A stretch of 41,252 nucleotides of DNA from DATLOJ01 sp035536315 (GCA_035536315.1 DATLOJ010000045.1:1-41252); one strand, 5' to 3'. Counted from the first letter of the stretch, positions 1 through 7,013 are shown. Numbers and translations are program-made. Notes: generated by a model not told the origin, from the sequence alone.

Positions 1-684
1 CACCTCGTCCGTCCTGCCGATAAGCGTCGTCAGCTGAACGGGAAGGTTGTTGGCGACTGAATCCAGCGACTTGATTGAAGGGAACTCCGATTGAAGTCCG
101 GGATGGGTGAGCTGATACACGTGCTCCGGAAGGCTCAGGTCCTTCAGACGATGAAGGCCGAGGTCGCTGTATTCCGCGCCGGCAGGAAGATGCCCTTGGG
201 TGAGATCCCGCGTCACTTGCGAAACTAGGACCTGTCCCCCGTGAGCAACCCCACGTAATCGAGCGGTCTTGTTCACTGAGGGGCCGAAGTAGTTCCTTCC
301 ATCACGAAGCTCGACCTCTCCGGTGTGAATTGCCGCACGTACGGAGAGGGGCTTGGGGGTCGGCCAGTTTTCGGATGCGATCGCGATCTGCGCCTGAAGG
401 ATCGCCGACACTGCATCGGTCGCGGTTGAGAAAGCGGCAAAGATGCTGTCGCCCTCCCCTTGATCCGCCGGCCGGTGCCCCTGGAACTGCTCGATGGCTG
501 CGTGAAAGATTTCGTGATGCCGGCGAACTGCGGCGGCCATAGCGTCTGCATCCTGCTCCCAGAGTTGTGTAGATCCGGCTATGTCGGTAAGGACCAGAGT
601 GATTGTTCCAACGGGAAGGGAGGTTTCGAGCCCGTCGTGCCTTGCAACTTGTGCCAATGAATCCCCCTGCTGCGTGGAGCGCAT
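1..684 (-). CDS. Class III adenylate/guanylate cyclase domain protein, probably fused to an ATPase (3' part outside window)
   Basis: The frame is open from an ATG at 684 to the left edge (228 codons), so only the N-terminal part is present. Residues about 25-190 read as a class III nucleotide cyclase homology domain. A first metal-binding motif, LVLTDIAGST, is followed by GEGDSIFAAF with the second acidic residue, and then by AAIHTGEVELRDGRNYFGP and VNKTARLRGVAHGGQVLVS, all typical of this family. The last visible residues, QLTTLIGRTDEV, resemble the start of the NB-ARC/AAA ATPase segment that follows the cyclase domain in large actinobacterial cyclase-ATPase-TPR/LuxR-type regulators. The expected role is a cytosolic nucleotide-dependent regulator. 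Whether it makes cAMP cannot be judged. The start is chosen because the cyclase motif begins about 28 residues later. An intrinsic terminator at 736-769 isolates it from the upstream gene. Confidence 0.85.
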   Translation of the reverse strand, partial: MRSTQQGDSLAQVARHDGLETSLPVGTITLVLTDIAGSTQLWEQDADAMAAAVRRHHEIFHAAIEQFQGHRPADQGEGDSIFAAFSTATDAVSAILQAQIAIASENWPTPKPLSVRAAIHTGEVELRDGRNYFGPSVNKTARLRGVAHGGQVLVSQVTRDLTQGHLPAGAEYSDLGLHRLKDLSLPEHVYQLTHPGLQSEFPSIKSLDSVANNLPVQLTTLIGRTDEV

Positions 685-735
685 AGCTTAATGAGTGAAT
701 GATCTCGCGACAGGAGGACACTCTCATCTGAAAAG

Positions 736-769
736 GAAATCGGCCCCCGAATTAACGGGGGCCGATTTC
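736..769 (-). terminator. Rho-independent terminator after the zinc-ribbon gene
   Basis: A perfect 14-bp inverted repeat (GAAATCGGCCCCCG and its complement) encloses a 6-nt AT loop. Read on the minus strand it is followed by CCTTTTC. It lies just past the stop of the minus-strand gene at 872-1051 and before the start of the cyclase gene. Confidence 0.8.
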
Positions 770-871
770 TGCGCCCCGACAAAAAGGCTGAGGCGGGCGG
801 TGATTGGGCGGCAATCCCTCGACCCTTTTTCGCAGCGCTTCCCGAAGCTGGGCGGCCCGTGCCCGGGGGGG

Positions 872-1051
872 TTATCTAGGCCGGTGTACCGTCGCTAGCT
901 CCAGGACTTCTTTCAAAGTTGCAGGTTTCTCTTCGCTCCTCCATTGCTTGGTCTCACAGAACCCACAAGCCAGGAAGTGGACGGTGGTTCCGTCGCTCAA
1001 CTCGATGTCCACCTGAAGAACATCCGGGCTCTCACATTTGTCGCACTGCAT
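872..1051 (-). CDS. Small zinc-ribbon protein, 59 aa
   Basis: A short gene with an ATG at 1051, a strong Shine-Dalgarno AGGAGG (1058-1063, spacing 6) and a TAA stop at 872. The protein starts MQCDKCESPDVLQVDIELSD and carries two Cys pairs, CDKC (residues 3-6) and CGFC (29-32). This is the layout of a compact zinc ribbon. The acidic beta-strand between the pairs and a C-terminal helix (TLKEVLELATVHR) complete it. Short zinc-ribbon proteins of this form are, as I recall, common and uncharacterised in actinobacteria, so no function is assigned. A monocistronic unit is likely, because a terminator follows at 736-769 and a small palindrome (1074-1087) sits just upstream of the Shine-Dalgarno. Confidence 0.85.
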   Translation of the reverse strand: MQCDKCESPDVLQVDIELSDGTTVHFLACGFCETKQWRSEEKPATLKEVLELATVHRPR

Positions 1052-1073
1052 CGCCGCCCTCCTTGTTTGCCGT

Positions 1074-1087
1074 CGATACAGTTATCG
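1074..1087. promoter_or_regulatory. Short palindrome upstream of the zinc-ribbon gene
   Basis: CGATA-CAGT-TATCG is a perfect 5-bp inverted repeat with a 4-nt centre, 22 nt upstream of the ATG at 1051. It is well placed for an operator overlapping the promoter, but it is short and could be chance. Confidence 0.3.
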
Positions 1088-1212
1088 CTTGCCAGACGGC
1101 CCGCACCCATGGCTACGGAGGGCTATTTCAGGAGCCGGGTGGGGCTACTGCGGAATAGTCATTTGTGACGACTGCTTTGGAACGGGAAGTTGAGAGGACC
1201 CCGGGGCTCGAG

Positions 1213-1509
1213 TCAGGCCTTCGGAGCGGCACCCCGGGGCAGGTTCTTGCCTATGTACCGGGAGCGGACCCGGCCCCCCTCCCGCCAGTAGGCATACCAA
1301 TACGGGCCGTGTGGGCATTTGGTGCATCCAGGCTTTCCGCAGGACACTTCCTCGCTCCGGTAGCTGACGGCCCCAGGCGACGCGGGGCCGGCCTCGTCGG
1401 GGGGGTCGCCTCGCTGCACAAGAATGCCCTTGACGAAAATGAGAAGGCGGCGAAGGTCATATTCGTCCAGGGTCCTGATGTGGCGAATCAGATTGCGATC
1501 GAGGGGCAT
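1213..1509 (-). CDS. DUF6788-like small cysteine protein, 98 aa
   Basis: An unannotated-type small protein whose C-terminal half has the pattern CGKPGCTKCPHGPYWYAYW followed by REGGRVRSRYIGKNLP. This matches my memory of the DUF6788 family: Cys-rich CGKPxCxC, then HGPYWY, then a basic strand. The N-terminus (MPLDRNLIRHIRTLDEYDL) is predicted to be helical. The ATG at 1509 has a weak AGGA upstream, and a sigma70-like promoter lies at 1536-1565. Family members often occur near mobile DNA, but no transposase is seen here. Function is unknown; metal or nucleic-acid binding is possible from the Cys/His/Arg content only. Confidence 0.75.
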   Translation of the reverse strand: MPLDRNLIRHIRTLDEYDLRRLLIFVKGILVQRGDPPDEAGPASPGAVSYRSEEVSCGKPGCTKCPHGPYWYAYWREGGRVRSRYIGKNLPRGAAPKA

Positions 1510-1535
1510 GTTGGCGAGTTCCTGTCTTACCCTGT

Positions 1536-1565
1536 TTGTTACCTAAGAAGCTACAACACAGTCAA
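1536..1565 (-). promoter_or_regulatory. Sigma70-like promoter of the DUF6788-like gene
   Basis: On the minus strand, TTGACT (1565-1560) and TAACAA (1541-1536) are separated by 18 nt, about 27 nt before the ATG at 1509. The -10 sits in TTAGGTAACAA, a string also present upstream of DUF3499. GGGTAAGAC (1532-1524) follows near the expected start site in both. Confidence 0.5.
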
Positions 1566-1574
1566 GTAAAGAAA

Positions 1575-1591
1575 AGGACTCTGAGGGTCCT
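1575..1591 (-). terminator. Intrinsic terminator overlapping the DUF3499 stop
   Basis: On the minus strand AGGAC, a 7-nt loop and GTCCT are followed by TTTCTTT. The left arm overlaps the TAG stop of the DUF3499 gene. The stem is only 5 bp, so termination may be partial. The promoter of the next gene begins within 15 nt. Confidence 0.5.
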
Positions 1592-2045
1592 AGAAGTCGA
1601 GGAGGGCGCTTTGGGCCGAAACAGCCGCGCTGGAGGCCTGGGGGACCCGGCGTTCAGTCCCCTCTTCCGCTTCATCGGGGTCCCGGTGGTCGTCCCGTCG
1701 AAGAGGTGGCTCGGAACTGCGGGAGCGCCGAGCGACTGGATCATTCCGCTCCGTTACCGCCTCGGGCCAATCGTCGAGCAGTGAACGTCCCTCCTGGCTC
1801 TCAGGGGTTGGGAGATCGGCACCCTCAGGGGCTCGTGAGTCGGTGAAACTCCAGTCCCGTGGGACTTTGAAGCGGCCCGAGTGAACAGCGCAAAGGTCGT
1901 AGGCCGAAGGATCCTCAACGGCGGAAAGGTCGCCAACCCAGGCGGTCCGTGCCTCGTAGTCGAAGCCCAGGGTGGCGACCGCAGGCCAGCCACACCCCGG
2001 CTTGCTGCATGCCCGAAAGCCGGGCCCGGCGAAGACCTCTCCCAT
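1590..2045 (-). CDS. DUF3499 family protein
   Basis: A protein of 151 aa from the ATG at 2045. A TTG two codons further upstream is the alternative, and a stop lies just beyond that. Residues 11-60 carry the DUF3499 signature: RACSKPGCGWPAVATL, an aromatic segment with WVGDLSAVEDPSAYDLC, then VH. The C-x4-C and C-x2-H pairs suggest a metal site. The rest is a charged, Arg/Glu-rich, probably disordered tail. DUF3499 proteins are conserved in actinobacteria and are usually coded close to a small zincin, a phosphomannomutase and whiB2. Here the zincin is 5 kb away (7014-7391), with sugar and catabolic genes between. No function is known. There is no clear Shine-Dalgarno. A promoter is proposed at 2121-2149, giving a leader of about 70 nt. 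Confidence 0.85.
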   Translation of the reverse strand: MGEVFAGPGFRACSKPGCGWPAVATLGFDYEARTAWVGDLSAVEDPSAYDLCAVHSGRFKVPRDWSFTDSRAPEGADLPTPESQEGRSLLDDWPEAVTERNDPVARRSRSSEPPLRRDDHRDPDEAEEGTERRVPQASSAAVSAQSALLDF

Positions 2046-2120
2046 AAGCAAGACAACATTAAATTACAGCCATGTGCTTTACAAGGAGCCGCGTCCACAA
2101 ACCGTCTTACCCATCGGATG

Positions 2121-2149
2121 TTGTTACCTAAGACAGTTTTGTAGTTCAA
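2121..2149 (-). promoter_or_regulatory. Sigma70-like promoter upstream of DUF3499
   Basis: On the minus strand, TTGAAC (2149-2144) and TAACAA (2126-2121) are separated by 17 nt. The -10 lies in TCTTAGGTAACAAC and GGGTAAGAC follows at 2112-2104. This is the same arrangement as at 1536-1565, which makes both more credible. Confidence 0.5.
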
Positions 2150-2220
2150 GGCCGCAGCCTGCAGTTTCCTTAAGGTCCACCCGCTGCCAGCCGGAAGGGG
2201 ATCCCCGGCAAATGAAAAGC

Positions 2221-2243
2221 AAAAAGACGCCCTTGGGGCGCCT
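2221..2243 (-). terminator. Second intrinsic terminator downstream of the FkbM methyltransferase gene
   Basis: On the minus strand, AGGCGCC and the complementary GGCGTCT (one G-T pair) flank a short loop and run into TTTTTGCTTTT. It is the second of two hairpins in the gene-free 2046-2420 stretch. Confidence 0.55.
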
Positions 2244-2297
2244 GATCCAGCGGGTAAACGAGCTCGAGAGCTCCGAGAACGGGGGTGAAAGAAAAGT

Positions 2298-2342
2298 GTT
2301 CCGCAGTAGCTTTCGGGTTGCCCCTACTCACTTCTGCGGAAC
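2298..2342 (-). terminator. Hairpin downstream of the FkbM methyltransferase gene
   Basis: A perfect 9-bp inverted repeat, GTTCCGCAG/CTGCGGAAC, surrounds a 27-nt interior that may fold further. Read on the minus strand it is followed by ACTTTTCTTTC. It lies 79 nt past the stop of the minus-strand gene ending at 2421. The remainder of 2046-2420 shows no gene. Confidence 0.45.
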
Positions 2343-2420
2343 CCCTCTAAGTTACCACCGGCGATGTTGCCAGCGCAAGCTGAGAGGCTCTGAGTGGGAA
2401 GAAATTTCTATTTGCGGCAG

Positions 2421-3230
2421 TCATCGAGGTGGCCGGGAAAAAATCAGGTTACTAAACACGTCCGCAGCAGGATTTGCGATCGGGCGCAACCCCTGGGGGG
2501 TGCAAACTTGGATCTCCCCAAAACCGAGAGCCCTCAAGGCACCGACGAGGTCGGCCCCCGAGTACCCTGCTCCTTCGAACGTCACGGGGTTGTGCTCGAC
2601 TAGAAGGTGCTCGATAACCCCCGACGAAAGAGCACGGACGGCGCCTCGAACTACCCCGAGCTCACCACCTTCGACGTCGACCTTCACAAGCTTTATCGAG
2701 TGGATCAACGGATGTTTCGCGAGATAGCCATCTAAGGTCTCCATCCGGACGGCCCGGCTGGAAGTGAACCTCTCCCCCCACCCTTTAATGGACGTGATCC
2801 CGCGAGAAGTGGAGCTCCATCCGCCGTCGGACGAAATTTGAAGATCGACCGTTCCCTGATGATCCCCCAGTGCGACCGGCTCACATTCGACGTTGTCGAA
2901 GGCGTTCAACGCCATATTCTCTTCAAGTCTCGAGAAGTTCCGGGGGTCGGGCTCAAAACAGACGACGTGGCCCTCGGCCCCAACAAGAGTCCTGCCCAGT
3001 ACCGAGAGAAAGCCGATGTTGGCTCCGACATCGACGAACGTGTCTCCCGTTTCGAGGACCTCTTCCATAGCAGTGACGACGTCTTGTTCGTACAGCCCCA
3101 ACGCCATCCAACGCTCTGAATCGTTCCCGCAGTTGAGGAGGAGACGGCTTCCGCCTATCGAGAAGGTCTTGAAGGGTTTCGCGAGTCGCAGATATTCGCG
3201 CCGCATTCTCCCTTTGATTCTTTTGCTCAT
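2421..3230 (-). CDS. FkbM family SAM-dependent methyltransferase
   Basis: A protein of 269 aa from the ATG at 3230. The frame stays open further upstream, but that extension overlaps the divergent gene at 3331 and resembles nothing. SAM-binding motif I is FVDVGANIGFLSVLG, followed by the acidic strand VVCFEPDPRNF. The C-terminal KLVKVDVEGGELGVVRGA is the hallmark of the FkbM fold (DxEG). Family members O-methylate sugars, polyketides or lipids, and the substrate here is unknown. Surface-glycan genes elsewhere in the window make a sugar substrate plausible. It has its own terminators on the left and shares a 100-bp divergent promoter region with the hydrolase gene to the right. Confidence 0.88.
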   Translation of the reverse strand: MSKRIKGRMRREYLRLAKPFKTFSIGGSRLLLNCGNDSERWMALGLYEQDVVTAMEEVLETGDTFVDVGANIGFLSVLGRTLVGAEGHVVCFEPDPRNFSRLEENMALNAFDNVECEPVALGDHQGTVDLQISSDGGWSSTSRGITSIKGWGERFTSSRAVRMETLDGYLAKHPLIHSIKLVKVDVEGGELGVVRGAVRALSSGVIEHLLVEHNPVTFEGAGYSGADLVGALRALGFGEIQVCTPQGLRPIANPAADVFSNLIFSRPPR

Positions 3231-3330
3231 GCGGGGCCGGTCCACAGATCCATTCTCGATGATCAAGGCGGCTGAAACTGTCGAAATGTGATGTAACTTG
3301 CGACATCGCTGAAAAAGGGAATGACGCGAA

Positions 3331-4212
3331 ATGAAGCTCGTTTCATTTTGGAGTGGTGACTCAATCGTCCCAGGTGTATTGCACCCGGACGGCGTCATCC
3401 CCTTGCCCGCCGACCGGTTCCCGAGTCTCGAAGCCCTCATCGAGGCCGGTCCTCCGGGGATAGCCGAGGCGGGGGCTTGCTTGAGCCAAGCGAGGGAGGT
3501 TCTGCCTGATCCCAGGCTACTAAGGCCGCTCGCACGGCCCAATTCGCTGAGGGACTTCGTCGCCTTCGAGGACCATGCCAGGGCCGGGGCGGCCCGGCGA
3601 GGGGAAGAGCTAAATCCAATTTGGTACGAGAGACCGATCTATTACAAGGGCAATGCCCGGTCGATCTGGGGGCCGGACGAGGACCTGCCCATTCCCAGCT
3701 TCACCCAGGAGCTGGACTTCGAGCTGGAAGTCGCGTGCATCATCGGTAAGCAAATACGAGACGCAGATGAACAGAGCGCTGCGAACGCGATCTTCGGCTA
3801 CACGATCATGAACGACTGGAGTGCTCGAGATGTCCAGCGGCAGGAAATGGCTGTTCGCCTCGGCCCGTCAAAGTCGAAAGACTTTGCCACGTCACTTGGC
3901 CCTTGCATAGTCACTGCCGACGAATTCCCAGATCCCATCTCCGCCAAGATGACGGCCTCCGTGAACGGCAAGATCGTCTGCGAAGCAAACCTGGCCGACG
4001 CCAGGTGGACTTTCCCGCAGATCATTGCGTACGTCTCGAAGGGAGAAGACCTGTACCCCACCGACGTCTTCGGCTCAGGAACCCCCTTCGGCGGCTGCCT
4101 ATTGGACCAAGGAGGCCCCTACCTAAAACACGACGACGAAGTAGAGCTAACAGTAGAAAACATAGGAACCCTAAAAACCCGAATAATCCAACCAGGCACC
4201 CTCCGCCAATAA
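3331..4212 (+). CDS. Fumarylacetoacetate hydrolase family protein
   Basis: A protein of 293 aa, usual for the short FAH family. The C-terminal catalytic domain is recognised by FELEVACIIGK (predicted metal ligands E131 and E133) and MNDWSARDVQRQEM (ligand D162), followed by KSKDFATSLGPCIVT. The family hydrolyses C-C bonds of diketo acids, decarboxylates or isomerises. The homogentisate-dioxygenase-like gene facing it (4468-5568) suggests fumarylacetoacetate from tyrosine/homogentisate breakdown, but this is context only. Codon use is odd: the last 37 sense codons end in A (20), C (15) or G (2) and never in T, unlike the rest of the gene. A C13-A-T8 tract follows the stop, and then a repeat shared with 18433-18556. 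Confidence 0.87.
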   Translation: MKLVSFWSGDSIVPGVLHPDGVIPLPADRFPSLEALIEAGPPGIAEAGACLSQAREVLPDPRLLRPLARPNSLRDFVAFEDHARAGAARRGEELNPIWYERPIYYKGNARSIWGPDEDLPIPSFTQELDFELEVACIIGKQIRDADEQSAANAIFGYTIMNDWSARDVQRQEMAVRLGPSKSKDFATSLGPCIVTADEFPDPISAKMTASVNGKIVCEANLADARWTFPQIIAYVSKGEDLYPTDVFGSGTPFGGCLLDQGGPYLKHDDEVELTVENIGTLKTRIIQPGTLRQ

Positions 4213-4234
4213 CCCCCCCCCCCCCATTTTTTTT
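4099..4234 (+). other. G- and T-poor 3' coding end running into a C13-A-T8 tract
   Basis: The last 37 codons of the hydrolase gene use cta, gta, ata, aca, caa, gaa and aaa almost exclusively. The stop is followed by 13 C, one A and 8 T. A C-rich, G-poor, unstructured transcript end of this kind would suit a Rho loading site. The opposite strand is G/T-rich with a G13 run. The same bias is seen at 18856-19002. Confidence 0.6.
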
Positions 4235-4320
4235 CTTGTTCTTAGCCGCCCCCTAGTGGGGCAGGTCCGCCCGCGCGTTAAACACGGAGGGGTGTGCAGA
4301 ACAGACGCGTGCGAATGAGA

Positions 4321-4440
4321 GGAGGGCGGCGGAGTCAGACCGACAGGGCGACTCTAAGCGTACCGAGCGGCCGAACAAATAGGCGGCCGGAGCGCAGCGC
4401 CGCCAGGGTGGAGCCCAGACGGGCTGGGCTTCGCCGCCCG
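4321..4440 (+). repeat. Intergenic repeat, copy 1 (between two convergent genes)
   Basis: GGAGGGCGGCGGAGTCAGAC and about 100 further bases align, with scattered mismatches, to the complement of 18433-18556. Two hairpins lie inside: GGCGGC/GCCGCC (4382-4404), conserved in copy 2 as GGCGG/CCGCC, and AGCCCA/TGGGCT (4412-4430). The element fills most of the gap between the convergent hydrolase and dioxygenase genes. Its start faces the gene with the A/C-ending codon tail, as in copy 2. Confidence 0.7.
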
Positions 4441-4467
4441 ACGGCTTGCTAAAGGCCGGCCCGCGCT

Positions 4468-5568
4468 TTAGTCGATTAGGCCCATGCCTCTCGCCCATGA
4501 AAGTTCGTAGGCATCGTCGCGGACCTTCATGGCCTCATCTGAGACCTCCAGCGGATCCTCTGTCTCAACCATCACCGCGACCTCCTCGGTCCGATCCTTG
4601 GCCTTCGAGGCCTCTATAGCTGCGGGCTGCGGGCCGTGGTGGATGCCTTGCGGGTGGAGTGTGAGCTTTCCAACTCCGATGCCGGGGCGGCTGAAGAACT
4701 CGCCCGAGTGGTAGAAGAGGACCTCGTCATTGTCGATGTTTGCGTGGTAGAAGGGCACCCGCAACACCTCGGGATCCTCCTCGAGGGGCCTTGGAGCGAA
4801 CGTGCAAATAGCAAACCCGTCGTTGGCCCACGTGGCGTGAGCCGACGGGGGCATGTGGTACCTCGGCGACATGACGGGCCGGTAGTCCCTCACGTTCAGC
4901 TTCACCGGACACAGGTCGCCCTGCCAGCCAACAACGTCGAGAGGATGCCACTGGAAAAACAGTGAGGTGTAATCCTCATCGCGCTTAACTCTTACTTCGA
5001 ACTCACCTTTGTCGTCACGCGGGTCCGGTTCCGGAGTAACCAGCACTCCCGGATCAAACTGCGCGTGCTTTCCCATGAGCCCGCGATCGGGAATTGAATA
5101 CTCGCCGGACCCTTCGATCACAAGAAGAAAGTTGTCCTTCGTCTTTGGCACCGGCCGGTGCGTCGTTCCCTTCGGGACGATCAGGTAGTCGCCCGCCTCA
5201 AACTCCAATGGCCCGTAGTCGGTCTCGAGAGTCCCGGAGCCCTTGTGCACGAAGTAACAGACGTCGCCGTCCGCGTCACGCAGGTAGTAACTCGGAGCCT
5301 CGGTTGGCTTGTACGTGTAAATGCGGCAGCGCGCGTTCCCAAGAATCCGTACCCACCCGGCCTCGTCTCCCCCTTCGATCTCGTTGAGGTCCAGGGCATG
5401 TGGCCGGAGCGGCCCCTCGATTCGCACCCATGCTGTTGGCGGGTGAGTGCGGTAAAGGTGTGAGGCTCGCCCTGCGAAGGCCTCCCTTCCGTGCTCGTCC
5501 TCATAGGTGCCCGCGGGAATCCCGACGTGGGCCTGGCGCGATACCTGTCCTTTTGACTGGGGAATCAC
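4468..5568 (-). CDS. hmgA: Homogentisate 1,2-dioxygenase family protein
   Basis: A protein of 366 aa with a GTG start at 5568, preceded by AGGAGG (5575-5580) at the ideal spacing of 6. It has a two-cupin architecture. The N-terminal cupin includes YFVHKGSGTLETDYGPLEF and YLIVPKGTTHRPVP. The C-terminal cupin includes VPFYHANIDNDEVLFYHSGE and LTLHPQGIHHGPQ. H275, E282 and H305 or H311 are the likely iron ligands. The length fits the short bacterial homogentisate-dioxygenase branch rather than the 440-residue form, so the exact substrate is less certain than the fold. The enzyme would open homogentisate to maleylacetoacetate in the cytosol. The facing FAH-family gene supports this, but no maleylacetoacetate isomerase or 4-hydroxyphenylpyruvate dioxygenase is in the window. 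Confidence 0.8.
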   Translation of the reverse strand: MIPQSKGQVSRQAHVGIPAGTYEDEHGREAFAGRASHLYRTHPPTAWVRIEGPLRPHALDLNEIEGGDEAGWVRILGNARCRIYTYKPTEAPSYYLRDADGDVCYFVHKGSGTLETDYGPLEFEAGDYLIVPKGTTHRPVPKTKDNFLLVIEGSGEYSIPDRGLMGKHAQFDPGVLVTPEPDPRDDKGEFEVRVKRDEDYTSLFFQWHPLDVVGWQGDLCPVKLNVRDYRPVMSPRYHMPPSAHATWANDGFAICTFAPRPLEEDPEVLRVPFYHANIDNDEVLFYHSGEFFSRPGIGVGKLTLHPQGIHHGPQPAAIEASKAKDRTEEVAVMVETEDPLEVSDEAMKVRDDAYELSWARGMGLID

Positions 5569-5574
5569 TTGCTA

Positions 5575-5580
5575 CCTCCT
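5575..5580 (-). promoter_or_regulatory. Shine-Dalgarno fixing the GTG start of the dioxygenase gene
   Basis: AGGAGG on the minus strand, 6 nt before GTG at 5568. It is among the strongest ribosome sites in the window and decides a non-ATG start. Confidence 0.75.
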
Positions 5581-5643
5581 TGGCGAGTCAACTGACCGAT
5601 GCTATCCGGCGCGGGCCGGTGCACCTTCAAACGGACTGACTGA

Positions 5644-6861
5644 CTATTGAGGGAGCGGGACGAGCGGGTCTCCGGGGGGGCTGCTGTCGCTCGGTGTGGG
5701 CTGGGGAGCCGGCGCGGGCTGGCCGGGGACGTTCGAGCCGTCGTTCTCAGCCGAGGGCGCGCCGGAGCCTCGCCTCGGAGCCTTCGACGATCCAGTCGCT
5801 CCGACAATGAGTACAGGAGTTCCCACCTCGACCAGCTCGAATAGCTCTTCGACGTCGGCTATCACCATCCGTATGCACCCATGCGACGCGAAGGAACCGA
5901 TCGAACCGCTGTTGTAGGTGCCATGAATTCTGATGCCTGGTGAGTTGAGGTCGAGAGCGCGCGTGCCAAGTGGATTGCTCCTGCCGGGGCCGATGCTGCG
6001 CGGCATGCCTCTTCCCCAGCCGTTCGGAGCGGGGTTTACCCATGTCGGGTTCTTGCGCTTGTTGATGATCTGGAACTGGCCTTTCGGAGTTGGGTAGCCG
6101 GGCGCCCCCGTGGCAACGCCGTAGACCTTGCGAAGCTGGCCGTCTTCATAGTGGAACAGCTTGTGCTCGCTGACCTTGATCACGATTATGTCCTTGAAGT
6201 CGCCTTTGGCAATCCCGGCCGGCTCTGAGATGCCAGGAACATCGACCTTCGGGTCCCCGCCCTTCAGTGCTCCGGCTATTCGCACTGCGGCTTGTTCCTT
6301 CTCCAGCTTGAAACCTTGAACTTCGGGCTGAATAGAAAGACTCTGGTCCTCGGCCAGGGCTATTTGTGCGTCCTGGGGAGCTCGATCGACCGATGCAGCG
6401 AGTTTGTCGACGAATTGGACGAGGTCTTCCTGTTTCACCGTCATTGAAATCTCGATCTTCGTTTCGATGACATCGCCGGTCAGCCGGAACCAGACCCGTT
6501 TGAACATGGGGACGGCCCCCTGCCGGTCGGTTGCCTCGTCTAGGCGCGCGAGGGCATCGCTTTTGGCTCCAAGTTCCCTTGGGCTCGTTACGACCTCGGT
6601 CCCACCCGCAATGACGGTCAGAGGCCGGTCAAGCGATTCATCAGCCTTCTTCTCCACGAGCGCCCGGGCCTCTAGAAACGTCTTCCCGCCAAGCGCAACT
6701 CCGTCGATGCTGACGCCGGGCAGGACGACTTCCCTGGTCCGGGCGTCGTACCGCATTCCGGCCGCGGCTCCGCCCGCCCCGGCCAGGAGAAAACAAGCAG
6801 TGATTGCGGCGATCCACGTAGCCGATCTGAACCGGCGTGATGGAAGAATGTCAGGTCCCAC
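5644..6861 (-). CDS. L,D-transpeptidase (YkuD) with VanW/PG-binding-4-like region
   Basis: A protein of 405 aa from a GTG at 6861 with AAGGA upstream. A longer frame reaches 7062 but would overlap the divergent zincin. There is one N-terminal membrane segment (about residues 14-35, ATWIAAITACFLLAGAGG), so the protein is anchored with the rest outside. Residues about 47-210 hold a G-V-x-I-D-G module (VLPGVSIDGVALGGKT) typical of the PG_binding_4/VanW-associated repeat. The YkuD domain follows (about 222-355), with IRIHGTYNSGSIGSFASHGC and the catalytic Cys in SHGCIRM. A Pro/Ser-rich tail ends the protein. It would form 3-3 peptidoglycan crosslinks. It lies 75 bp upstream of the dioxygenase gene on the same strand, with no obvious link in function. 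Confidence 0.9.
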   Translation of the reverse strand: MGPDILPSRRFRSATWIAAITACFLLAGAGGAAAGMRYDARTREVVLPGVSIDGVALGGKTFLEARALVEKKADESLDRPLTVIAGGTEVVTSPRELGAKSDALARLDEATDRQGAVPMFKRVWFRLTGDVIETKIEISMTVKQEDLVQFVDKLAASVDRAPQDAQIALAEDQSLSIQPEVQGFKLEKEQAAVRIAGALKGGDPKVDVPGISEPAGIAKGDFKDIIVIKVSEHKLFHYEDGQLRKVYGVATGAPGYPTPKGQFQIINKRKNPTWVNPAPNGWGRGMPRSIGPGRSNPLGTRALDLNSPGIRIHGTYNSGSIGSFASHGCIRMVIADVEELFELVEVGTPVLIVGATGSSKAPRRGSGAPSAENDGSNVPGQPAPAPQPTPSDSSPPGDPLVPLPQ

Positions 6862-7013
6862 GGATTCCTTAATTTGTTCCCTGGGCAATTGTGACGTATG
6901 CCCGAGTAGTTGAAAAGTTTTTCGGTGAGATTCTAGCTGCGTTTTTCGGATCGGGCCCGGCCGGGCACGCAACCCCTCTAATCCAGAACTCGACCTCCCT
7001 CTAAAGTGGACCT

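Noticed and set aside
1213..1509. DUF6788-like gene as evidence of a mobile element
   Set aside because: No transposase, terminal repeats or target duplication is visible around it.
1972..2727. Plus-strand 251-codon frame across the gene-free stretch
   Set aside because: It runs antisense through terminators and two real genes and resembles no protein.
3231..3542. N-terminal extension of the FkbM methyltransferase
   Set aside because: It overlaps the divergent hydrolase gene and has low-complexity antisense composition; FkbM proteins start near the ATG at 3230.
4213..4234. C13-A-T8 as purely an assembly artefact
   Set aside because: A length error in the homopolymer is possible, but the A/C-ending codons before it are in frame and code for a normal FAH C-terminus, so the region is real.
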